Below are positions 37,701 through 50,337 of a DNA stretch of 64,000 nucleotides, piece by piece (the first letter of the stretch is position 1; each line of letters starts with the position of its first letter). The position numbers and the translations under genes are program-made. This DNA comes from Phylloscopus collybita (taxonomy: Eukaryota; Chordata; Aves; Passeriformes; Phylloscopidae): the NCBI GenBank assembly GCA_027886175.1, contig JAJNNQ010000100.1, positions 682,001 to 746,000 on the forward strand, in the 5' to 3' direction. The notes beneath the pieces are model-generated. The model was not told where the DNA came from, searched no databases, and saw only the letters and a list, made by a program, of their open reading frames with translations.

Positions 37701-37760
37701 CCAGGATGTCAGATTAGATGGTTTAACACTCCTTCCTGGCCTTCAAATCTGCAATCAATG
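37701..37760 (+). mobile_element. Old CR1-like 3'-end scrap
   Basis: GTCAGATTAGATGG, then TTCCTGGCCTTCAAATCTGC and AATCAATG, resemble an ancient CR1 subfamily tail (AGACTAGATGA, CTTCTGGCCTT, AATCTATGA). The fragment is short and diverged. Confidence 0.5.
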
Positions 37761-40020
37761 AAATAATCCATTAGCTGCACTTCAGAGAGTTTCTCTGTTC
37801 TTGTGAAGGGTCTGGGGTGGCCAAAGCCTCAGCCCCTGACTGCTGCTCCTGGAGCAGGAGCCGAGTCTCTCCCATTTTAATTATCCCCAGAGAATGGGGT
37901 GGGTTGCTGAGTTCACTGCAGCGAGCTCATGACCAAACACACACATCAGCAAAGCTGTTGCACATCACTAAGAAACTGCAAAAGTTCAAATTATTCTAGG
38001 CCATCTGATTGGGATAAGCAATTACTTTCTGCATTCATTCTTCAGCTGAAAATTATTGGTTTAAGCTTAAAAAAAAAGAAAAAAAATCAGATGTCCTGTG
38101 CAAGAGTTTTAACAATTCCCAGTGACTATGCAGACCTGAAGAACCCTTCTACTTCAGTAATTCTGATTGTTTACAGTAGTAACAACCGTATGGAGTTCCT
38201 TATAGTACTCTAGAATCTTACTCTTCAAATAAACTGTGTAATTATAACACACCGTGCCATTATCTCATTTCCATTAAACTAACGCAAATTACTTACTCTT
38301 TCTTTTGTTTTCCACAGAATTAATGAACATGATGAACTATTTTTAACTCATCCCGAGACTTAACAATTTACACTCAGTTCACAGTTTCTTGCCAATGAAT
38401 TGGACTTAATGAATTCCAGCTATTTTAAGGGGAAAGCGTCTTTAACATCATTACACCAAGGGAAGGTATGTGGAATATCCTCTGCTTCTTTTCAAGTTAC
38501 AAAAGCTGCAGTCAGTGTCCTTTAAAGGAAACTCTCCAAACTTTAATCTGCAACTGAGTCGGACTATTCTGAAAAAAGTAAGTTTGCACCCCTGTCTGAC
38601 GGACTCTTGCCAGAGGCTCCCGCGGGAGGAGCGTGTTGGACTGAGAGCCTGATTCCAGCCAAGGGCAAGCTGTCCATGTGCTCTGTCAGTGTGCTCTGCA
38701 TCAGCAGGGCACTGCCCAGACATGGCAGGGGAGCCAAGGGCCACCTTCAGAAACTGGCACTGCCACGTCCCTTCCGAGGAGAACAGCAGGGCCCCGTCAG
38801 TGTCTCCCTCCCGGTCACTCCCCTGCACAACGCCCCAGAGCTCTGCTCGGGCACCCCGGGCCACCTCCCAGCCCTGCTCCTCCCTGCAGAGCCCACTCTG
38901 GGCTGCTTCGGGAGAAGGGGCTGGGGACCGAACCTGCTGCCGTACCGAGACAGCTGGTGGTGCTTAGAGAATCACTCTGGAAGTCTGTGCCTCCAGGAGG
39001 GCACCCGGAGACAAACAGCGGTGACCAGGATGAGGATGTGCCCTCAGCCAAAACCTGCACTTGCTGTCCCTCAGCCAGCGCTCCTCAGTCCGTGTGCTGC
39101 AGCTCCACCCAAGGCCACAGTGCTCCCAGTTCCAGGTTTGTTAGCCCAGAGCTAACCAGGCTCGGGCCAGGAGGAGCTGCCCTTTCCCCAGGGCCCGCTC
39201 CATCAATGTGCTGCCCTCACGGGAATCTTCAAACACCCTGCCTTCACTTGGGAGAGAACGTTTCCTAATGCAATTAGCAAATTAACATCGTCTAAATATT
39301 GTGACTGCGGGTATTTAGGAGCGATCTGAGATTCACACGTGAGAAGCACAAAAGGCCGCACGGTGCCTGCAGAGAAGCTCCAGCAGTGCCTGGCGGGGGT
39401 GCGTGCACACCCTCACAGACACGCCGGGAGAGCGGGGAACAGCTTTGGATAACACAGGGAAAGGCATTTGCAAATATGAAGCCTGCTTTCTCTAACTTAT
39501 TTCAACTCTCAGGCATGAAATTACCAATGTAGTATCAATGTCCTCTCCTTAAAACTGAGCCCGTTCTAGAGCAACAAATGGAAAATTATCCACGGCAGGT
39601 ATTTGTAAGGAAATTATCATGAAAAAACATACACGTACTTACCTAAATTTATATTCATCTTTAATAATAATTACAACTACATACACTAAATGCTAACAGT
39701 ATAGTGACTAGAAATGGGGTTCCAAATTATTGTTCTTCTACTTGGAAGCTTGGAAATTGGGTGGGAGAATAAGGGAGGCTGGTTTTCACTACAGATCAGA
39801 TGGGAGAATCCCCAGGCTGCATTCTGGTGCAAACCCGTGAGAGCTCCCGGGGGCTGCAGGGGCCGAAAGGACAGAGAACGTGCCCTGAGCCACAGGAACA
39901 GCCAGGGAAACCCACCGGAGCTGCCTCGGCACAGTGACTGCACCCGGCAGCTGCCTGGCCAAAGGGGGGAGGCAGCGGCAGGCTCAGAGCCCCGGGGCTG
40001 CTGCCAATGGCACAGCAGTG
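37761..40020. other. Unique sequence with a GC-rich patch
   Basis: The 38590-39260 part is GC-rich, with overlapping frames of 182 and 196 codons on the plus strand and 137 on the minus strand. None has a recognised domain. The segment 39800-40020 leads into the large minisatellite and is also GC-rich. Confidence 0.5.
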
Positions 40021-41818
40021 CCCTGCTGGCTGTGCCCCATGGGCACAGGGCTGCCCTGCTGGCTGTGCCAGGGCGGGCACAGGGCTGCTCTGCTGGCTGT
40101 GCCAGGGCGGGCACAGGGCTGCCCTGCTGGCTGTGCCCCCATGGGCACAGGGCTGCTCTGCTGGCTGTGCCCCCATGGGCACAGGGCTGCCCTGCTGGCT
40201 GTGCCAGGGTGGGCACAGGGCTGCCCTGCTGGCTGTGCCAGGGTGGGCACAGGGCTGCTCTGCTGGCTGTGCCCCCATGGGCACAGGGCTGCCCTGCTGG
40301 CTGTGCCCCCATGGGCACAGGGCTGCCCTGCTGGCTGTGCCCCCATGGGCACAGGGCTGCTCTGCTGGCTGTGCCCCATGGGCACAGGGCTGCCCTGCTG
40401 GCTGTGCCCCCATGGGCACAGGGCTGCTCTGCTGGCTGTGCCCCATGGGCACAGGGCTGCCCTGCTGGCTGTGCCAGGGTGGGCACAGGGCTGCCCTGCT
40501 GGCTGTGCCAGGGTGGGCACAGGGCTGCTCTGCTGGCTGTGCCAGGGTGGGCACAGGGCTGCCCTGCTGGCTGTGCCAGGGTGGGCACAGGGCTGCTCTG
40601 CTGGCTGTGCCAGGGTGGGCACAGGGCTGCTCTGCTGGCTGTGCCCCCATGGGCACAGGGCTGCCCTGCTGGCTGTGCCAGGGTGGGCACAGGGCTGCCC
40701 TGCTGGCTGTGCCAGGGTGGGCACAGGGCTGCTCTGCTGGCTGTGCCCCCATGGGCACAGGGCTGCCCTGCTGGCTGTGCCAGGGTGGGCACAGGGCTGC
40801 CCTGCTGGCTGTGCCAGGGTGGGCACAGGGCTGCTCTGCTGGCTGTGCCAGGGTGGGCACAGGGCTGCCCTGCTGGCTGTGCCAGGGTGGGCACAGGGCT
40901 GCTCTGCTGGCTGTGCCAGGGTGGGCACAGGGCTGCTCTGCTGGCTGTGCCCCCATGGGCACAGGGCTGCCCTGCTGGCTGTGCCAGGGTGGGCACAGGG
41001 CTGCCCTGCTGGCTGTGCCAGGGTGGGCACAGGGCTGCTCTGCTGGCTGTGCCCCCATGGGCACAGGGCTGCCCTGCTGGCTGTGCCCCCATGGGCACAG
41101 GGCTGCCCTGCTGGCTGTGCCCCCATGGGCACAGGGCTGCTCTGCTGGCTGTGCCCCATGGGCACAGGGCTGCCCTGCTGGCTGTGCCCCCATGGGCACA
41201 GGGCTGCCCTGCTGGCTGTGCCAGGGTGGGCACAGGGCTGCTCTGCTGGCTGTGCCCCCATGGGCACAGGGCTGCCCTGCTGGCTGTGCCAGGGTGGGCA
41301 CAGGGCTGCCCTGCTGGCTGTGCCAGGGTGGGCACAGGGCTGCTCTGCTGGCTGTGCCAGGGTGGGCACAGGGCTGCCCTGCTGGCTGTGCCAGGGTGGG
41401 CACAGGGCTGCTCTGCTGGCTGTGCCAGGGTGGGCACAGGGCTGCTCTGCTGGCTGTGCCCCCATGGGCACAGGGCTGCCCTGCTGGCTGTGCCAGGGTG
41501 GGCACAGGGCTGCCCTGCTGGCTGTGCCAGGGTGGGCACAGGGCTGCTCTGCTGGCTGTGCCCCCATGGGCACAGGGCTGCCCTGCTGGCTGTGCCAGGG
41601 TGGGCACAGGGCTGCTCTGCTGGCTGTGCCAGGGTGGGCACAGGGCTGCTCTGCTGGCTGTGCCCCCATGGGCACAGGGCTGCCCTGCTGGCTGTGCCAG
41701 GGTGGGCACAGGGCTGCCCTGCTGGCTGTGCCAGGGTGGGCACAGGGCTGCTCTGCTGGCTGTGCCCCCATGGGCACAGGGCTGCCCTGCTGGCTGTGCC
41801 AGGGTGGGCACAGGGCTG
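40021..41818. repeat. 53-unit, 34-bp minisatellite with higher-order structure
   Basis: I read 53 consecutive units from 40021 to 41818: 49 of 34 bp and four of 33 bp (starting at 40021, 40360, 40427 and 41140). Each unit begins CCCTG or CTCTG, continues CTGGCTGTGC, has a variable middle, and ends GGGCACAGGGCTG. The middle is of type A (CAGGGT), A' (CAGGGC; units 2 and 3), B (CCCCAT) or b (CCCAT). No unit contains a stop codon in any frame, so all six frames stay open for 1.8 kb (up to 753 codons). These are not genes. Units carry short inverted repeats: CTGGC-TGT-GCCAG in types A and A', and GTGCCC-CCAT-GGGCAC in type B. Confidence 0.97.
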
Positions 41819-44800
41819 CCCAGGTGGCCCCAGCGTGGCAGCAGCCAGGCCTGTGGTGTCACCTGCGAACCTGACTGATGCACGCTGAAATATTTCAGTG
41901 TTTGATTCTTCCTCTTGACAGAGAGCAGGGCTCCAGTGAAAGCTCATTTAATAAAAATAATGCAATGCAAATGAACCTGAATCAGAAAAATTAGATTGAT
42001 GGAAGTAGCTCGGTCGCTGTAATTACACAAGGTGTATTATTTCTTAAATTCTCTTTGCATTAAACATATACCATACATTTATCAAACATAATTAGCAGTT
42101 TAGGTGACAAGGATTTGATTTTTCTCCTGCAACAAAAAATCCTTCTACATGGGTATATACATCTGAAACGTAATATGAACATTTTCACACTATCATTGTT
42201 TCCTCCTTAAAGAAAAATTCCATAAAATCAAAGAATCAGAGGGGAAATGCTGTGTGGCACTTACAAAGCAGAAGACAAGGAAGATGGCCAGATCAGCCTT
42301 CTGTGGATTTTATGAGCATAAAACAAAATTAAATCAGTCCCAGCTTTTAAGGCTGTTAGTCAAATAAATCATATTTGAAATCAAAATAATTGATGATACC
42401 CCAGATTTCCCTTATAGTCAACCTTTCGTTTTTTCCATCATAGAAATACATTGATGAAAAAACAGCAAGGGAAACAGAAGATACAAAGAAAATTGACGAA
42501 GCTGAATTTCCAACACAACCAAGACAGTGAAGTTTTTCCCTCTCTCAGTGTTTCTTGGGGGTTTTGGACTAATGGGGGGCTTTGTTTAGGTTTGGGGTAG
42601 TCTGGAGTGTTTTTTAAACAGTTTCACAGAAAATAACGGTATCAAAATAATAGCAGAAAGCACTTTCATTTTTTTCTCTTCAAATCCCCATGGACTGTGT
42701 GGGGACCTCAAGTCAAAAACCTTCACTTTAGAACAATAAATAAATAAACCCGCTAAACCCTTCCCAAGGCTGGTCAACTGTAGCATAAGTAATGCAAGAG
42801 GCTGAGAGATGCCAGATAAATTTGATTACTATAAAAGATGGGAATATGTTTCTTTCCTCAGAGAATTCACAAAAAGGGGTCAAAAACAAAGCATCACTGA
42901 AAGCCAACAACTTCATTTTGCCAGCAACTCAAGGTGAAAATACAATACAATTCCACGGGAACGTTTTATCACATCGGTGCAGACACCTCCTAATCTTCTA
43001 TTTCTGAAAAAGGAAAATAGCAAAGATAGAGTCCAGGCAAAATGGGGCTCTTCTTTCTTTTCTGGAAAAGGCACTCTGATTAGTATATCAATTTAGCAAA
43101 GAGTTCAAGAAGTGTTTTCTTCTTTCACCTGCTACCAGTGTCATGGAGGCTCTAACACATTTCAGTTGGGGAAAAAAAAAAGTAACCTTACACTTCATGT
43201 TATTCCTCCAATTTGTCAGATTACCAAATCATTTATCTCAAATGCATTCAGGAGCATCATCAGGAGAAATGACCCATCATCCTTTCCTTGTTAAAGAAAA
43301 ATAAAGTCTTGACTCAGTGTTAATTGTTCCAGCCCTGAGTAATGATGAAATCCAGAGACCCCCTTGCACTGCTCCCCGACTAAGAGATACTCCTGATTTC
43401 ACATTTTTCCTGTGGAAATAGATGAGCTCCTGTCAGCAGCTGTTACAATGGCACCAGTATTTTGCAAACCTCTCTGGAATCACTTTTTCCTTCACATATC
43501 TGAGAGCAGCACTTGATTTTTTCACAAGCACATCGTGTTGGTGGCACAGTCACACCACAGTCAGCTCGTGGCCCCTCCTCCCAAGAAAACACTGCCCTTC
43601 CAGCCAGCAGAAAAGCCATTCTTACTTGAATCTATCTGATTTCACCTTATTTTCATCACTTCTTCAAAGCCATCCACTTCTTATTTAACATCCCCAACTC
43701 TTGCTCCAATAACAGCACCTCTGAGCACTGGGTCTTCAGCTCAGTGCCAGTAAACCACAGGTAACTTACATAGAAGAGTTACAAATAAGATGCATAAGAG
43801 AAGGTTGATCTTTGAAGAACATGTAACTTCCAGACAGCCTGATAAATTCACTTTAGGCACACAAACACTTTTTGCAAACAATCTGCTACAAAAAGCATTT
43901 TGCATGGGCTGACAGTGCCAGTTGCTCTGCAGGACTCAAATCAGGACAGGCTTGCAGCACTTTTCTGTGGATATATTTTTCAGAGACAAAGATCCACACC
44001 CAAATTTGGTCAAAACCTGTTCAGATTCAGTATTAAATGCTTTGCAGTAATCAAGCAGAGTCCTTTACTGTGTCAAACAATTTCATTAAAAAAAAACCCT
44101 ATTGACTATCTGGTTGTTCATGCTATTGCTTCTTATTTTATCATGGTCTACTACATAATTGTCCTGCAAATATCACGTGACTCCTTATTTCCTTTTTTCC
44201 ACGGTATGTGCATTCCAAACCCCTCCATTTCAAGTAAAGCAAAGTCTAACTAATATTTGTAGTAACACATACAAAATACTACCTACAGTAAATGACCTTA
44301 AAGGTAACACCTTCATTTTCAACTTCAAGGCCAGAAGCAGCCCATGGCCTGGAATGCAGAGCAGCTTCCTCAGAAGCACTAAAGGTGTCAGCACAGGAAC
44401 AAACATCCCCAACCCAGAATCACTTCCCCAAGGCTTCCCCCAAGCCAAGCAGGGCACAGAGGAGTGGCTGGGAGCAGCCAGTGCCATGGCCCAGCCAAAC
44501 ACACCCTGGGACCCTGCCTGGGGAGACAGGAGGGCAGGAGGAGCTGGGCTGCTGTGAGAGCACACCCAGCACCAGGGAATTTAGGGGTTTGTTCATCACT
44601 TCACTGCTTCTGCCCTTCTGCTCTGACAGGATAGCTCACCAGCAGGGAAATGCAACTGCACGCATCCGCCAGGCAATTCAGGAGCCCCAGATATGAATGA
44701 AGGAAACAATACTGAGGAGCTAAGAAAAGGGCAATACTGACTATGATGACAACAAGCAAATCAGCTGCTGGCTTTAAAAGCCATCTACGTGCTGTTCTCT

Positions 44801-45858
44801 TATTTTTTTTTCTTTTTAACCACTGAAAAGCTTGCTTGCATCAGCACAGCACAACAGCAAAGCTAGAAGGAAGTCTGTGCTTTTAGAGAGCAGAAACACA
44901 ACGTGAATATACCAAAAAAAACCCCCAAACCAAAACCAAAAAAACCAAAAACAGATTTATGGAAGTGTTCTCAATTTCTTCAGACACCATGTTCTCCTTT
45001 CTAAAGAACCTGATGGCACAACAGAAAAACTATTTATCTTCCAGCATTGTTTTCAATAATAACATAAAAAATCCCGACCACCATCAATTTAAAAACACAA
45101 CAAAATTCTCTCATAAGAGACTTGGAGAATTAAATATGCAAAGACTACACAGAAAGGGTGCTGAAAGCCACTTCTAGAACATCTGTAAAAGCAAAACGCA
45201 AAAGTGTATGCAGTCCACTTGTGCATACGTTCCTTAAACTCCCAAAATGACGTTTTCAGACTGGCACAGATGTAGCAAACTCAATTGCTAGGAAATACGG
45301 ATGTCTGACTAAGCAGGAAAATGTTACTTTGGATCCTTGTGTGTCTAACTCCTATTTAAAACCTCCTGGTTTTCCCTACAGGAGCCACATCATGAAATGC
45401 AGGGGACAGTCTGGGTGACTAAGCTGGAAAAAGAGAACGTTCTGTCTCCGTTGGTGCCCTGGAGCTCCTGCTCTGTGCCAGCCATGCAGGTCCATCCCTC
45501 CCCCAAAGCTGCCCTCCTGCTTGCCCAGCAGCTATTGCTCTTACTGCACCTCTCAAACAAACCACTGGCCTCCTGGTCTTGAATCCCATCATTCAGCTTT
45601 GAAAATTCTCACTTCAGGACAGTTCAAAGCACCCTCACACCTGCATGGCATTCTGTAAAGTAGTGCTGCTCAGGCTCAGAAACCCACACAAACCTAGAAA
45701 ACTGCCTTAGGATATTTATTGATGCACCACCTTGAAAGATTTTTCTAATGAATTTTGTTGCTGTGAAAGACTTCTGCCTTTCAAAAGCAGAAGAGTTTTA
45801 TAAAAAAATTAGAAGTTGGCATTTCTGAAATATTATTAGAAGAACTTCTTGAAGAAGC
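41819..45858. other. Unique sequence, no gene seen
   Basis: The 41940-42220 part is AT-rich and enhancer-like. A short A/C-only tract is at 44910-44952. Frames at 43900-44253 and 44159-44696 have no recognised domain. No further repeat family was identified. Confidence 0.5.
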
Positions 45859-45951
45859 TGGTCTAGGGGAAGGTGTTCCTGTCCATGGCAGGGGGTGGAA
45901 CGAGATGATTTTTGAGTCCCTCCCAACCCAAAGCAGCCTGTGAGTCTCTGA
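45859..45951 (+). mobile_element. CR1 LINE 3'-end fragment
   Basis: The order GGTCTAGGGGAAGGTGTTCC, TGTCCATGGCAGGGGGTGGA, ACGAGATGATTTTTGAGTCC and CTCCCAACCCAAAGCAG is the CR1 3' end in plus orientation. It has a decayed tail (GTGAGTCTCTGAAATAG). Confidence 0.9.
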
Positions 45952-47442
45952 AATAGCCTCAGCAGCAGCGATTTCACAGACATCAATGGCTCTGCTCGCC
46001 CTGTGCATCAGACAGGAATTTTTCATTTCATACATCATTTAAAACTTACTGCAGTGATTCCACAAACCTGTCTACAAGCACCTTCTTTTTTCCCAGCCCC
46101 CTCCAACTCAGGTTATTTTGGCCAAAAGTGAACACACAAGTAGACAAGCATAACACTGACAACAGAGAAGCAAAGCAGCACTTAGCATTAGATAAATGAA
46201 GAGGAAGACCTTGTACCCTCAAATAATATTGCATCTTGTATTTGAACGCATCAAAATAAAATTACACTGACTACATCATCAGCAAACTTACCCCAAACAT
46301 CCCACAGCAAGCAACCAGCATTAGCACACAGGCATTTCAGTATTTTTAAACATAGATTTGCATTTATATCACATTTTCAGAAATTCCTCTCCCAGGACAC
46401 TCTAAGAGTGTGGACAAAACCTTCTCTTCCCAAAACCACTTGTTCAGACCTCCGTATTCTGGAGCCATTTACACAGACAGATCACTGACTGCTGCAGCTG
46501 GCCAGATAAAATTATAAAGATCACAGTTATTGCTGCATTTACTATTTCTGGAACAGGCCTTCAATGCTCAAATGTAGAGATATGTTCCAAAAATTCAGAT
46601 TTCCATAACCTCCATGCAAAGACTTCAACTCACACTGTGGCCACAACTCACACATCTCCAGACTGAGAGCTGAAAATCAGACAGCTTTGACCTAAAACTT
46701 CTTGAAACAAAGCTAAAAACTCCGTGTGGAAATCCAAAGCTAGAGGTTTACTCACCATTTATGAAGGACTTCTGGACTGTGGCACCTAACACAGGACACT
46801 CACTGCCTGGGCGTTAATTCAGTAATTCCTCTTCTTGTTCAGGATAAATCCAGAAAGTAGCTGGCACAAAGAAATGGAAAACACACATTTAGCTGGGGTG
46901 GGATGTAAACAAAGACAATTTCTTCTAGTCCATATGACTAACAAAAAATCTTCCATAACATTCTTCTTTTCAGTCAACACCAAAACATTTCTGTAAGCAC
47001 TGGGAAAAAAAACTTTGATTTAAAGTAAAAGAAAAGACAAGGTACAATGATTACCTGAATATTCCTGATACTTTTAACATGCTGGAACACATGGGAGTTT
47101 CAAAATGGGCTAAGTCATAGCACTCAAATGTTCTTGAATTTTCAGCACAGCACAGGAACACAAGGAATGTTAGAAAATCTAAGACTGCTCAATGACAGCT
47201 TCTGGAAAGCTTCCCAAACTACTCGTCCCCAGTAACCACCCACAGAACGAAAGATTCTACTAACCATGAATAAACACAAAAGAGATTTTCCAGTTCCATT
47301 TGGGCAGCCAGTGTGTAAATGTGCCAGTCTGTTCCCACTTCAGGACCTGGAGAACACCAGAGCCAGGCCCAAGGCAGAGACCCCCAGGCTCAGCGGCTTT
47401 TAGGGCACCTCCAGCCCCTGCCCCGTGCTGTGGTTATGAGGT
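45952..47442. other. Unique sequence, no gene seen
   Basis: AT-rich sequence with no recognisable gene. A possible very short CR1-tail-like word at 46097-46116 (CCCCCTCCAACTCAGGTTAT) is too short to call. Confidence 0.5.
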
Positions 47443-47564
47443 CAGACAGAACGGGGGACAGACAGAACGGGGGACAGACAGAACAGGGGACAGACAGAAC
47501 GGGGGACAGACAGAACAGGGGACAGACAGAACAGGGGACAGACAGAACAGGGGACAGACAGAAG
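47443..47564. repeat. 16-bp minisatellite
   Basis: Units starting CAGACAGAAC are at 47443, 47459, 47475, 47491, 47507, 47523 and 47539, with a partial unit at 47555. The unit is CAGACAGAACGGGGGA, with G/A variation at position 12. Copies follow one another with no spacers. Translated frames across it repeat every 16 residues and are artefacts. Confidence 0.96.
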
Positions 47565-50315
47565 AGAAGCCACTGCTGCAGGTTCCTCTGGCACAGCTCC
47601 CACAGCCTCTCCTGCACCCACCAGCCAAAGGCTCCCACCCGTTACGCGTCACAAAGTAAAGATCCATAGCTCTAAACTGTTCCACTTCATCATGAACTTC
47701 TCAACTCACCAATCAATACAATATTGAGCAATAAACAAGAAGCCAGAAATATTCTTGAACAGAAAAACCAAGGCCACCCTTATTCAGAACTGAGAATCGT
47801 GCAGCTCGCACATTTTCCAACGTAAGTTCAGGAAATAAAAATCTCATTAAAGCTTTAGCCAAAATTTCTAATTCATCAAAGGACCATGTTTTGAATACCA
47901 ATGAATTTCATGAAAAAGAAGAGAGCTTTTTTCCTTGTCTGCATGTCTGTAAAATCTCTCTCAGGTTACAAAACCAAATCTGATGACACTGAAAAGTCTT
48001 TCAGGAACAAAGACAGACGAGTAAAACAACCACCAGATCTCTTTAATTCCATGCAAAAGTGTCAACAGCAAAATCACTGCATCTCTGCCATAGCAGAATA
48101 TTAAATAGTTCATTAATATCCATTTTCCCTTCTTCTCTTTTCAGAGGCTACTAAAATTGTTTCTGTTTGATTTTACATGAGTGAAACTCCTCCCAAATGA
48201 AACAGGTACAAGGATCTTGAAAGAACACTCAAGTGCACATCACTCAAGCCCTTGGCAGGCCCTATCTCTGCGAAACAACAATAGCATCCCACTAATAACA
48301 ATGACTTGCTTAACTATTCATTTTGGTAAATAATGGAACTGAAAATTATCTAGTGATGGATTTACACTTTTACAATGCATCTCGGGGATGAAAATGAACG
48401 GGGACGGAGAAATGATGTGTGCTACAATGGCTGACACCAGCACCGCGATCCCGCCCGGCGCCCCAGAGCAACACGAGCTGGGAAACGTGGCACTGCGGTT
48501 CTTAGCAGTTCACCTTTGTCTAGTTCTACTGCAAGGCACCCTAGATATATTTGTGTTACAGAAGCACTTGCAGATGCCAATTAAAACCCAAACACAGCTG
48601 TATTAGGCAGAAATTGTATGAAAACCACAAAGGAGTCATAGCCATTTTCATTCCAACCATGATTTAATAAATCGCCCGTTCCTCAGATATTCCTTCTTCT
48701 ATCAGTTACCACAGAATTGAACATATTAGGGTTTCTATTTGAGGGAGCACTAACAGAATGGCCTAGGCAGCCTTTGCAGCCTTTTTTAATTTGAAAGCCA
48801 TATTCATATTTCCAGTGGAGGCCCAGAGGGACAAAGCCTGGTGACATGAGGCTCACTCTCCTTCACCACCTTCCTTGAGAAGCCCATAGAACCCCAAGAC
48901 CTCGTGGAACCATCAGGTGAAAAATCAGAATATTTGGAGGTAGGAAGCTGACCAAGGCAACAACTTTTCTGGAAGTAATGGGAAACACTAGGTTTCACTT
49001 TAAAAAGTTAAAGATTACTTTGTGTTTAAGTAACAAATGGCAAGTGTTTACCTGTGACTATTAGTTCTCTCCTAGGGAGTTTATTATAAACAGTATTTCA
49101 AACACAGGACTTTAAGAGACAATGTATAAATATTTTAAATGGTAAAATATAGGTGCTGGCATTTTTTTGTACTATGTCCAGAAAATTTGCACAAACACAT
49201 CAAATTCTCCACCTAGGGAATTTACTTTATTGTTAAGTTTGCATTTAAAACAAATGTACATGACCTATTTTGGGGCTAATATAACTAAAAGGAGCCTATT
49301 TGTTGTTTATTATTTATAGAAGACTCACTTCAGATTAGACCTTTTGCAGATGTGTGTATCTGTGTGGCATCACAAAGCATCTCCAGATCTCCCCAGCACT
49401 AAAACACACGAGGAAATGACAAGTTAGGATGGATCCAGTACACAGAGTGTTTTCTGAAAGCCAAGATTAAAAGCTGGTTTTTCCCTCCTCAGAAAGGCCA
49501 CATGAAAGAGCCGCTACCCTGGGTAATGCATTGACCTTCTGGGGCTGATAATGACAAGTTCAAGTTCCTGGAGTTGGGGAAGATGTGGGACTAAAGTAAG
49601 TGCACTCAAGCAACGAGTCTGTCTGCTCTGTTAGAATCCCACTCACAAACCAGCCCCATGCAAAGAAAGAGGAAAACAGTTTAATTTTTTTTTTTATTTA
49701 TATAACCCAGGAGTTTTTCTACACCATCAGCATGGCTCAAAGCTGCTTTCTTAGAGGCTTCAATCTAAGGCACTGATGGTTTCTTTCCATTTTAACAGAA
49801 AACTTGAAATTATTTCATATAAAAGGCATCAAATATATGAAAATAGAAATGCAAAATTGCTGCTCATGTCTAAAATTTTGCATTTTCAGCTTTTTCTTGT
49901 AAACAGAGAAAGAGTAAAACGTGGTCAAATCATATCTACTCTGTAAGAGACAAAACACCTCTTTCAAAACTTCCAGAAAATCAGAAATGCATTTTTACAC
50001 AACAACGAAGAAAAGCCAGGTTGACACAAAGCCTCTCTTCCTCCCAGTGCTCGGTTTTGTACAGTTTTGTGGGTGACAGTGCCGGGAGCTCTGCAGGGGC
50101 AGAGTCAAACCCCACAGGATGCTGCTGGCAGGACTGAGGCTCCCCGAGCAGGCTGCAAGCTGCAGAGACCGGCCCTGCTGATGGTGCAGCATTGCCTGTG
50201 CTGCTGCTGCACACACATAACTGCAGGGTAGCACACTGTGCATTTTCAAATATTTATATTGCAAATTACACAGCCATATTACAACCTTTACATCTTTGTT
50301 TAAGTTACATAAGAC
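47565..50315. other. Unique sequence, no gene seen
   Basis: The sequence is AT-rich. A CpG-containing stretch around 48385-48500 sits in otherwise AT-rich DNA and may be conserved noncoding. No gene or repeat family was recognised. Confidence 0.5.
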
Positions 50316-50337
50316 AAAAAAAAAAAAAAAAAAAAAA
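50316..50337. repeat. A22 homopolymer
   Basis: An uninterrupted run of 22 A without a nearby AATAAA or identifiable retroposed body. Confidence 0.93.

Noticed and set aside
38451..39268. Frames of 137, 182 and 196 codons
   Set aside because: GC-rich region, mutually overlapping frames, no recognisable motif.
39686..41947. Open frames of 597-753 codons on both strands
   Set aside because: All six frames are open because the 34-bp repeat unit has no stop in any phase. The peptides are pure repeat translations with no domain, splice sites or composition typical of a protein.
42222..42250. CR1 start from an AAATCAAAGAATCAGAGGGG word
   Set aside because: The following sequence does not continue into any CR1 tail.
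46090..46130. CR1 tail from CCCCCTCCAACTCAGGTTAT
   Set aside because: Fewer than 25 bases resemble the tail, and neither flank continues the match.
47443..47564. CRISPR-like array
   Set aside because: Units are 16 bp, contiguous and spacer-free, in a vertebrate-like genome; it is a minisatellite.
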